A stretch of 64,000 nucleotides of DNA from contig DATJGS010000029.1 of assembly GCA_035494735.1 (NCBI GenBank), positions 23,496 to 87,495 on the forward strand, in the 5' to 3' direction. Position numbers and translations under genes: made by a program. Positions within the stretch are counted from its first letter, which is position 1, and every line of letters begins with the position of its first letter. Source of the DNA: DATJGS01 sp035494735 (GTDB lineage Bacteria; Eisenbacteria; RBG-16-71-46). Of the stretch, positions 36,838-44,035 are shown piece after piece. The notes beneath the pieces were generated by a model that was given only the letters and a program-made list of their open reading frames with translations, did no database searches and was not told the origin of the DNA.

Positions 36838-37857
36838 ATGGATCGTCGACCGCGCTCGTGGTGGCCGTGGATCTACGCGCTCGTCGCCCTGATGCCGGCG
36901 ACGTGGGCCGCGTTCCGCTCGAACGTGAACCCGCGCGCGCGCGTCCCCGACATGGTGACCGGGGTCGCGTATCGGCCGTACGTGTACCGCACGCTCGTGC
37001 CCCTCGCCATCCGCGGGCTCGACGCGCTCGTGCCGGCGCCGGCGCGCGCCGCCGCCGACTCGGCGGTCGCAAACTCACCGCTGCTGCGCGAGCGCCTGCG
37101 CTGGGAACCGGCGCACGCGACGTGGTTCGCGTGGAGCGTGCTGCTCGGCTGGCTGTCGCTCATCGCGTTCGCGATCGGCTTCGCGCGCCTGCTGCGCGCC
37201 GTGGCCGCGTGCGACCCGGCGCTGGCGGGCCTCGCGACCGTGGCGCCGCTCGCGGCGTGCGCGATGCTCGTGCTCGTGCCGATCCATTTCGGCTACCAGA
37301 ACTTCGTGTACGACTTCGCCGAGCTGGCGCTGTTCACGCTGGCGCTCGCCGCGCTGGCGGCGTCGCGCTGGCCCGCCTACTACGCGTGCTTCGCGCTCGC
37401 GCTCGTCAACAAGGAGACGAGCCTGCTGCTGACTGGCGTGTTCGCCATCTGGCACTGGCGGCGCATGAGCGCAAGAGCGCTCGCGGCGCACGTCGCGGCC
37501 CAGTTCGCGCTCGCCGCGCTGGTGCTGGGCGCCATTCGTCTCGCATACGCGCACGCACCGGGCGAGCCGCTCGAGCACCACCTGATCCGCAATCTCACGT
37601 ACCATCCGAGCCTGCGCCAGCGCCTGCACGACGCGGCGTACGTGGGCTTCTGGCTCGTCGCCCTATTCGGCGTCGCGCGCCAGCCGCGCGTCGCGCTCGG
37701 CGCCGCGCTCGTCGGAGGCGCGCTGCTCGCGACGATGCTGTTCTTCGGCTTCATCGGGGAGTACCGCGACTTCTACGAAGCGTTCGCGCTCGGGGGCCTG
37801 CTGGTGGCCGGCGCCGTCTGGGGCACGCGCCGCACGCGAGCCGCGGCCCGCGCCTAG
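36838..37857 (+). CDS. multi-pass membrane protein, GT-C glycosyltransferase-like
   Basis: The 339-residue protein has about eight to nine membrane segments. After the first helix comes an extracytoplasmic loop with PDMVTGVAYRPYVYRTLVPL, then WFAWSVLLGWLSLIAFAIGF, and the signature YYACFALALVNKETSLLLTG, where the N-K/R-E-T stretch is typical of a group of GT-C-like membrane proteins that act on polyprenyl-phosphate sugars. The call is by general pattern only and a specific activity cannot be given. The ATG at 36838 lies 35 bases after the cyclase stop, so the two may be cotranscribed, although their functions are not obviously linked. Confidence 0.72.
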   Translation: MDRRPRSWWPWIYALVALMPATWAAFRSNVNPRARVPDMVTGVAYRPYVYRTLVPLAIRGLDALVPAPARAAADSAVANSPLLRERLRWEPAHATWFAWSVLLGWLSLIAFAIGFARLLRAVAACDPALAGLATVAPLAACAMLVLVPIHFGYQNFVYDFAELALFTLALAALAASRWPAYYACFALALVNKETSLLLTGVFAIWHWRRMSARALAAHVAAQFALAALVLGAIRLAYAHAPGEPLEHHLIRNLTYHPSLRQRLHDAAYVGFWLVALFGVARQPRVALGAALVGGALLATMLFFGFIGEYRDFYEAFALGGLLVAGAVWGTRRTRAAARA

Positions 37858-37920
37858 AAGCGCGAACGCGCCGGGCTCGATCACACGAGCGCGGCGCGCG
37901 GGCGACGACGGCTTTCGCGG

Positions 37921-39867
37921 CTAGTGGAGGTCGCCGACCGACTTGGGCGGCACGACGTCGGTCGCGGCGGTGGCGCGGGCCAGCACGTTGCTGAGGAGCG
38001 ACCAGTTGTTCGCTTCGTCGCGAGTCTTGATCGCGAAGTAGTACTGCGTCGCCGGCGTCAGGCCCGTCATCACGTAGCTCTGCACCGTGGCCGGCACGGC
38101 CGGGACCGGCTCCGTCGCGACCGAAGTCGCCGCCGCCCAGCTCACGTCGTCCGTGATGGGCTGCGTCGACCAGCGCAGGTCGTACGCGGCGGCCACGCCC
38201 ACCAGACCGTCATCGCCGGGAGCGGCCCACGTCAGCGTCACCACCTGATCGGACACCATGACGCTGGCCAGCGTGGTGATCGCCGCCGGCGGCGTCACGT
38301 CGGGCTGCCCGCTGCCGAAAGGGTAGGCGCCCGCGTCCACTCCCCCGGCGCCGAGGCCGATGGCGACGGAGCCGGTGCGGATGTGCGGATCGAAGTTCGC
38401 GAACGACGTGTTCGCGAACTTGGGATCGCCGTACTTGGAGTTGACGTCGTTGCCGGTCGCGCTCGCCCAGCTCGTGCCCGGGCCCGGCGCGCTGCAGAAG
38501 CTCGACTGCCAGTAGAGCGACTGGTTCGCGGCGGTCACGCCGGACGTCGCGGCGCGAGCGAAGAACAGGTTGTTGTTCTGGGTGAAGCCGGTCGGGTAGC
38601 CGTGGAACAGCACCGCCCTGCCCGAGTAGCACGCCGCCACCGAGTCGGAATAGAACACGTTCGAGTAGAACTGGTTGCCGCCGCCGCGCGGGTCGCCCTC
38701 CAGCTTCATCGCGGCGCCCGACCACGACGCGATCGTGCAGTTGCGAATGATCGTGTTCTGGATGTCGCCGAGGATGTACAGACCATACGAGCCGCGCGAG
38801 GCGAACACGCAGTTCTCGATGAGGCAGTTGTTGAGCAGATCCTGGTTGAACGTGTAGCTCGAGGTCAGGAAGTAGCAGCCCTTCCAGTGATTGTTCACGC
38901 ACTGGCCGGTCCACGCGGCGTTGCCGGCGTTCACGAGGCGGCCGCCGATCGCGAACCCGCTCTGCACGCCGCACAACATGGAATCGCGCTCGAACAGGTT
39001 GTCGTGCGACGAGTCGCGCAGCGCGAACGCGACGTAGGGACTCGCCTGATCGGCGTCGGCCTCGAAGTGCCAGGAGTTGTCGCGGAACGTGTTGAAGTAC
39101 GAGTTGTAGATGTAGCGCCCGGCCAGGTCGCCGCCGTTCGCGCTCACGAAGAACTGGCTGATGCGGTTCGAGTCGACGAGGCAGTACTGGACGAAGCCGC
39201 GCACCGAGAAGCCCTTGATGCCCTGGGTGATCGTGCCGACGTCGATGACGTTCGCGCGGATCGTGTCGAACGCCGTGTTGATCACGCCCGGGGGTCCCGG
39301 CTGCCAGTTGTTCATGAGCAGCGAGACGGTGCCGCTGATCCGGTTGTTCGCGACGACGCAGTTCTTGCTGCCCGCGCTGCCGAGTCCGCCGCCGGTGGCC
39401 ACGCACCACGCGATCGAGTCGTACACGGCCTTCGCCGACTCGCTCGTGTAGTACAGCGTGAAGCCACCGCTGGTGACGCCCTTGACGCTCACGTAGGCGT
39501 GTTCGATCCAGATGCCGTTCACGACGACGGAGGCCGGATTGGACAGGCTGCCGACGTAGCTGATGCGCTGGGTGATCGAGGCGCCGTTGTGTTGCGGGTT
39601 GACGGCGTCCGCGTACGTGCCCGGCGAGATGAACACGACGTCGCCGGCATTGAGCGTGGCGTTCGCCTTGGCGATCGTGCGCCAGGGCGCGGCCTGCGTG
39701 CCGGCATTGGAGTCGCTTCCCGACGTGCTGACGTAGTACGACCCGGCCAGGGCGAGGGCGGGAAGGGCCACGCCCAGCACGAAGGTCGCGATGGCGACCC
39801 GGAGGCCCTGCTGACGGCGGCGCGGCGCGCTGATCGCGACCCGGCGCGGCATTTGGAAACGCGTCAT
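37921..39867 (-). CDS. exported right-handed beta-helix protein with C-terminal fibronectin type III domain
   Basis: A 648-residue secreted protein. The signal peptide has a long basic N-region (MTRFQMPRRVAISAPRRRQQ) and a hydrophobic core ending LALA. The mature N-terminus YYVSTSGSDSNAGTQAAPWR and TIAKANATLNAGDVVFISPG is the standard opening of parallel beta-helix (pectate-lyase-like/NosD-type) proteins, followed by many turns with N-x-I/V-N patterns (SKNCVVANNRISG, NNCLIENCVFASR, IQNTIIRNCTIASW). Residues about 540-640 form an FN3 domain (DVTPPAAITTLASVMV, TLTWAAPGDDGL, YVMTGLTPATQYYFAIKTRD). No catalytic residues can be assigned; polysaccharide binding or cleavage is likely. AGGAG four bases before 39867 sets the start, and a sigma-54-like promoter lies 64 bases upstream. 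Confidence 0.9.
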   Translation of the reverse strand: MTRFQMPRRVAISAPRRRQQGLRVAIATFVLGVALPALALAGSYYVSTSGSDSNAGTQAAPWRTIAKANATLNAGDVVFISPGTYADAVNPQHNGASITQRISYVGSLSNPASVVVNGIWIEHAYVSVKGVTSGGFTLYYTSESAKAVYDSIAWCVATGGGLGSAGSKNCVVANNRISGTVSLLMNNWQPGPPGVINTAFDTIRANVIDVGTITQGIKGFSVRGFVQYCLVDSNRISQFFVSANGGDLAGRYIYNSYFNTFRDNSWHFEADADQASPYVAFALRDSSHDNLFERDSMLCGVQSGFAIGGRLVNAGNAAWTGQCVNNHWKGCYFLTSSYTFNQDLLNNCLIENCVFASRGSYGLYILGDIQNTIIRNCTIASWSGAAMKLEGDPRGGGNQFYSNVFYSDSVAACYSGRAVLFHGYPTGFTQNNNLFFARAATSGVTAANQSLYWQSSFCSAPGPGTSWASATGNDVNSKYGDPKFANTSFANFDPHIRTGSVAIGLGAGGVDAGAYPFGSGQPDVTPPAAITTLASVMVSDQVVTLTWAAPGDDGLVGVAAAYDLRWSTQPITDDVSWAAATSVATEPVPAVPATVQSYVMTGLTPATQYYFAIKTRDEANNWSLLSNVLARATAATDVVPPKSVGDLH

Positions 39868-40256
39868 GACTCCTCGCAAGGCTGAGAGGCGATGGATGGG
39901 GAGCTGGAGTGCAGAAGGGCCGCCCGAGTTTGCAGGCGGCATGCCAGCGCGGAGGGAACCTCCGAGGCCGGCCGGCCCTGTTCAGAACCAACGCGTTACG
40001 AGACTTCTACCCCGACCACCCCCGGTCGGGTTCTCGGGAGAGACCGTAAATCTGCAATGTCTGCCGGCACCTACCGGGCGAATCGGTCAGCTTTGACGGC
40101 CGCGCGGGCACCGTAGCACGGCCGGAGGGCTCGCCCAAGCCGGCCCGGGAGGGCGCGGACCTCGCGGCGAGGCCGCCGGTCTTGACCGCGGCCTGAGGGG
40201 CGGGGACGATAGGCCATTCTGACCGTCGTCATGGGTCGTCCGAACCGGGAGGCCGT
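39868..40256. other. divergent intergenic region, beta-helix gene / PaaK-like gene
   Basis: About 390 bases with no credible open frame. It contains the sigma-54-like element at 39931-39946 (minus strand), several GC-rich inverted repeats (for example around 40008-40036, CCCGACC/GGTCGGG), and a somewhat AT-richer stretch at 40045-40065. The GGGAGG at 40247-40252 is the ribosome site of the plus-strand gene. Confidence 0.45.
39931..39946 (-). promoter_or_regulatory. sigma-54-type promoter element upstream of the beta-helix gene
   Basis: Read on the minus strand the sequence TGGCATGCCGCCTGCA matches the RpoN consensus TGGCAYRNNNNTTGCA at every specified position except one, with the essential GG and GC ten bases apart. 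Transcription would start about 12 bases on, leaving a leader of roughly 50 bases before the ATG at 39867. No enhancer-binding regulator gene is adjacent. Confidence 0.45.
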
Positions 40257-41585
40257 TTGAACGCGCGTTTGGCCGGTGCGCTGTACTTCGCGATGCAGCA
40301 GGCCCGGGGAGAACCCGTCCGCCAGGTGTGGCGCGAGCTCGACGCCAGCCAGTCCTGGCCGAGGCAGCGGCTGCTCGACCTCCAGTGGGAGCGGATGAAG
40401 GCGCTGTATCGCCATGCCTACGAGACGGTCCCGTTCTATCGCATGCGTTGGAGCGCGGCCGGCCTCGACGCAGGGTCGATGCGCTCGCGCGAGGACTGGG
40501 AGCGACTTCCGGCGCTCGACAAGCGCGACCTCCGCGAGCACGGCGCCACGTTGCACTCGAACCAGGCCCCGCCCGGGCTCAAGGCCACGACCTCGGGCTC
40601 CTCGGGCACGCCGATCGCGGTCCTGCGCAGCCATCGCTCGTGGGCGCACGCTCACGCGAACGTGTTTCGCGGCTGGGCGTGGCACGGGATCCGGGTCGGC
40701 GACCCTTACGCGTACCTGTGGGGCCTGGCGCTCGACGCCTCGGGGCGACGGCAGGCCGGCTGGCGCGATTGGGTGTTCAATCGCGAGCGACTGTCCGCTT
40801 TCGAGATCACGCCGGAGCGCGTCCGCACGTACTACGCGCGCCTGCTCGCGCGACGCCCGCGCTTTGCGTTCGGCTATCCGTCGGCCGTCACGCACTTCGC
40901 CGAGGAGGTCGCCGCGCTCGGCCTCGACGGGCGCGCGCTCGGCATGCGCGCCGTCATCACCACCGCCGAGGTGCTGCGCCCCGAGCAGCGCGAGCGTCTC
41001 GCCGACACGTTCGGGTGCCGCGTCGTCGACAGTTACGGATGCGCCGAGGCCGGCGTGGCCGGCTTCGAGTGCGAGCACGGCGGCATGCACGTGCCCGTCG
41101 AGTCGGTCGTGGTCGATCGCGCGGCTGCCGAGGACGGGCGCGAGGAACTGCTGCTCACCGATCTCTTCAACTTCAGCGAGCCGGTGATCCGCTACCGCGT
41201 CGGCGACTTCGTGGCGCCGGCACCCGAGTCGTGCGCGTGCGGCCGCGCCCTGCCCCTGCTCGGGGCGATCGAGGGCCGCGCCGGGGACTTCCTCACGCTG
41301 CCGGACGGCCGCCGCATCAACGGACTGCTCCCCTATTACATCTTTCGACCGCACGCGAAGAGCGGCGAAGTGCGCGAATACCAGTTCGTCGAGTTCCCGG
41401 ACGGCCGCATCGAATTGCGCGTCGTGCCGGGCGAAGCCTGGAGCGACGCGGCCCGCGGCCAGATCGAGGCCGAGGTGACGGCTGGCCTCGGGCTGCCGAT
41501 CGCGCTCGTTCCGGTCGAGCGCATTCAGCGCGTGGGCCGCGGCAAGCATCGCGACTTCGTGAAGGCGGCCGACGTCGGCGCGTAG
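40257..41585 (+). CDS. PaaK/CapK-like adenylate-forming enzyme
   Basis: A 442-residue member of the phenylacetate-CoA-ligase-like branch of the ANL superfamily. Visible are the N-terminal helix WERMKALYRHAYETVPFYRM, the phosphate-binding loop TTSGSSGTPI, RRPRFAFGYPSAVTHFAEEV, the core motif VVDSYGCAEAGVAGFECEHG, the adenylation motif LTDLFNFSEPVIRYRVGDF, a Cys pair in SCACGRALP and the C-terminal hinge RRINGLLPYYIF. True PaaK activates phenylacetate; CapK-type relatives occur in surface polysaccharide or lipid loci with unknown substrate, so the substrate is open. The start is a TTG at 40257 with GGGAGG four bases before it. It is probably monocistronic. Confidence 0.88.
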   Translation: MNARLAGALYFAMQQARGEPVRQVWRELDASQSWPRQRLLDLQWERMKALYRHAYETVPFYRMRWSAAGLDAGSMRSREDWERLPALDKRDLREHGATLHSNQAPPGLKATTSGSSGTPIAVLRSHRSWAHAHANVFRGWAWHGIRVGDPYAYLWGLALDASGRRQAGWRDWVFNRERLSAFEITPERVRTYYARLLARRPRFAFGYPSAVTHFAEEVAALGLDGRALGMRAVITTAEVLRPEQRERLADTFGCRVVDSYGCAEAGVAGFECEHGGMHVPVESVVVDRAAAEDGREELLLTDLFNFSEPVIRYRVGDFVAPAPESCACGRALPLLGAIEGRAGDFLTLPDGRRINGLLPYYIFRPHAKSGEVREYQFVEFPDGRIELRVVPGEAWSDAARGQIEAEVTAGLGLPIALVPVERIQRVGRGKHRDFVKAADVGA

Positions 41586-41682
41586 ACGCCCCCGCAGGCA
41601 CGGTCTACGATGCGCGGGATCGAGACGAGAGCGGGCGCCGCCCGCGCCCTCGAGGTCGCGGCCTTCCCCTGACGGGACATCC

Positions 41683-43974
41683 ATGCTCTCCAAGCCCCAG
41701 ACGCCCGACGACCGAGTGACCCTGCTGCGCGACGTGTCGGTCATCGCCGGGGCGTTCCTCGTGGTCGTCGTCTCGCTGACCGCGGTCACCGGCCTGTCGA
41801 TGCGCATGCAGTCCGCGGTGCGCGCCTACGTGAACGGCGAAGGGCTGTGGTCGAAGGGGCAGAAGGACGCGCTCCACGCCCTCGTCCGCTACGCGGACCA
41901 TGGCGACGAGGCCGACTGGGCGCAGTTCGAGGCCGAGATCGCCGTGCCGCTCGGCGATCACGCGGCGCGGCTCGAACTCGAGAAGCCGAGGCCCGACCGG
42001 GAAGTCGTGCGCCGCGGATTCGTCGCCGGACGCAACGATCCGCGCGACGTCGACGACATGGCGATGCTGTTCCGGAACTACCGGCACACGGCGGTGATGT
42101 CGCGGGCCATCGCGATCTGGACGCGCGGCGATGAGGAAATCGCGGAGCAGGTGCGGCTCGCGACCGCGTTGCGCCGCGAGATCACGTCGGGCCATCCGCG
42201 GCCGCAGGCGGTGCGCGACATCCTCGACGAGCTCGACGCGCTGAACGTGCGGGTCAGCGCGCTGGAGCGGGATTTCTCGTCGACCCTGGGCGCCGGCGCG
42301 CGCTGGGTGCGCGGTCTGTTCGCCCTGCTCTCGTGGATCGCCGCCGGGCTGCTCATGCTCATCGCCACCTCGTTCTCGTGGATCATGCTCGGACGCATGC
42401 GCCGCGCCGACCTCGCGCTGCGCGACAGCGAACAGCGCTACCGCACGCTCGTCGACAACCTGCGCGAAGTCATCTTCCAGACCGACGCACACCTGCGCTG
42501 GACGTTCCTCAATCCCGCGTGGCAGGAGATCACCGGGCGCGACGTCGAGGCGTGCCTGGAGCAACCGCTCATCGACCACGTGCATCCCGAGGATCGCGAC
42601 GCCGCGCGCCTCGCGTTCGCGTCGCTGCTCGGGCGGGAGCGCGACGACTGCCGCTTCGAGCTGCGCTTTCTGACGAAGGACGGCAGCGTGCGGTGGATGC
42701 AGGCGCACGCCCGGCTCGTACCCGGCGACGGCGGCGTCCCGGCGGGACTCGCCGGCAGCCTCGTCGACATCACGGAGCGTCACGCCGCCGAAGAGGCGCT
42801 GCGCGCGAGCGAGGAGCAGCTCCGCCAGTCGCAGAAGATGGAAGCGATCGGCCAGCTCGCGGGCGGCATCGCGCACGACTTCAACAACCTGCTGACCGGC
42901 ATCCTCGGCTACGGCAGCCAGCTCGTGAAGGGTCTGCCCGAAGGCCACGTGCAGCGCGCCGAGGCCGAGGAGATCGTGCACGCCGCCGAGGCCGCGGCCG
43001 GGCTCACGCGCCAGCTGCTCGCGTTCAGTCGGCGCCAGCTGCTGGCGCCCCAGGTGCTCGACCTGAACGGCGTCGTCGGCGGGATGCAGGGCATGCTGCG
43101 CCGCGTGATCGGCGAGGACATCCACCTCGTGACCGTGCAGGGCCAGGACTTGGGCCACGTGCGCGCCGACCGCGGGCAGATCGAGCAGGTCATCCTCAAC
43201 CTGGCGGTGAACGCGCGCGACGCGATGCCGCAGGGCGGCGACCTCGTGCTCGAGACCGCGAACGTCGACCTCGACGCCGCGTACGCGCAGGAACGCCCGC
43301 CGCTCGTCCCCGGCGCCTACGTCCGGCTGACGGTGCGCGACACCGGCGTCGGCATGGAGGAGGACACGGCGCGGCGCGCGTTCGAGCCGTTCTTCACGAC
43401 GAAGGCCATGGGCCAGGGCACGGGGCTCGGGCTGTCGACGGTGCACGGCATCGTGCTGCAGAGCGGCGGACACATCGAGATCCAGACCGCGCGCGGCACG
43501 GGCACCGCGATCCGCATCGATCTGCCGCGCGTGAACCAGGCCGTGACCACCGAGGCGCACGACGCGCCCGCACCGCACGAGACGCGCGGCACCGAGACCG
43601 TGCTGCTCGCCGAGGACGAGCCCGTCGTGCGCCGCCTGGCCGGGGACACGCTGCGCGGCCTCGGCTACACCGTGCTCGAGTCACGCGACGGCGTCGAAGC
43701 CGTGCAGGTCGCCGCCGACCACCTGGGGCCGATCCACCTGCTCGTCATGGACGTCGTCATGCCCAGGCTGGGCGGCCCGATCGCCGCGTCGCGCATCGCC
43801 GCGATGCGCCCGCGCGTTCGCGTGCTGTTCATCACCGGCTACGCGAACGACGCGCTCGGCACCGAGGGCACGCTCGATCCGCACGACGCCGTGCTGCACA
43901 AACCGTTCACGTCGGAAGCGCTGGCGCTCAAGGTGCGCGACGTGCTCGCGCGCCCGGTGGCGGAGCGGGCGTAG
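41683..43974 (+). CDS. hybrid sensor histidine kinase with PAS and C-terminal receiver
   Basis: A 763-residue protein. Two membrane helices (about 17-38 and 211-236) bracket a helical periplasmic sensor of about 170 residues. A PAS domain follows (about 250-380: YRTLVDNLREVIFQTDAHLR, and the PAC end LAGSLVDITERHA), then HisKA with the phosphoaccepting His398 in QLAGGIAHDFNNLL, HATPase (EQVILNLAVNARDAM, VRDTGVGMEE, GTGLGLSTVHGIV), and a receiver domain with Asp690 in HLLVMDVVMPRLGG and Lys in VLHKPF. The AHDFNNLL type often works with a terminal receiver and a separate output regulator, absent here. There is no DNA-binding domain. ATG at 41683; flanking genes are unrelated. Confidence 0.95.
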   Translation: MLSKPQTPDDRVTLLRDVSVIAGAFLVVVVSLTAVTGLSMRMQSAVRAYVNGEGLWSKGQKDALHALVRYADHGDEADWAQFEAEIAVPLGDHAARLELEKPRPDREVVRRGFVAGRNDPRDVDDMAMLFRNYRHTAVMSRAIAIWTRGDEEIAEQVRLATALRREITSGHPRPQAVRDILDELDALNVRVSALERDFSSTLGAGARWVRGLFALLSWIAAGLLMLIATSFSWIMLGRMRRADLALRDSEQRYRTLVDNLREVIFQTDAHLRWTFLNPAWQEITGRDVEACLEQPLIDHVHPEDRDAARLAFASLLGRERDDCRFELRFLTKDGSVRWMQAHARLVPGDGGVPAGLAGSLVDITERHAAEEALRASEEQLRQSQKMEAIGQLAGGIAHDFNNLLTGILGYGSQLVKGLPEGHVQRAEAEEIVHAAEAAAGLTRQLLAFSRRQLLAPQVLDLNGVVGGMQGMLRRVIGEDIHLVTVQGQDLGHVRADRGQIEQVILNLAVNARDAMPQGGDLVLETANVDLDAAYAQERPPLVPGAYVRLTVRDTGVGMEEDTARRAFEPFFTTKAMGQGTGLGLSTVHGIVLQSGGHIEIQTARGTGTAIRIDLPRVNQAVTTEAHDAPAPHETRGTETVLLAEDEPVVRRLAGDTLRGLGYTVLESRDGVEAVQVAADHLGPIHLLVMDVVMPRLGGPIAASRIAAMRPRVRVLFITGYANDALGTEGTLDPHDAVLHKPFTSEALALKVRDVLARPVAERA

Positions 43975-43997
43975 CGTCGCGGCGGCGAAGCGGGCCG

Positions 43998-44015
43998 GCG
44001 CGCCGTACGGCGTGC
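43998..44015. terminator. short hairpin between convergent kinase and clpB genes
   Basis: An eight-base stem with one G-T pair (GCGCGCCG/CGGCGTGC) and a two-base TA centre lies in the 61-base gap between the two convergent stops. It could be a bidirectional terminator; evidence is weak. Confidence 0.3.
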
Positions 44016-44035
44016 GTCGTCTCCACTGGCGGAGT

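Noticed and set aside
39868..40256. Cyclic-di-GMP (GEMM) riboswitch upstream of the beta-helix gene
   Set aside because: I looked because of the nearby diguanylate cyclase and a GGTAGGT stretch, but the conserved GEMM core (GGCAAACC and GCAAAGCC parts) is absent.
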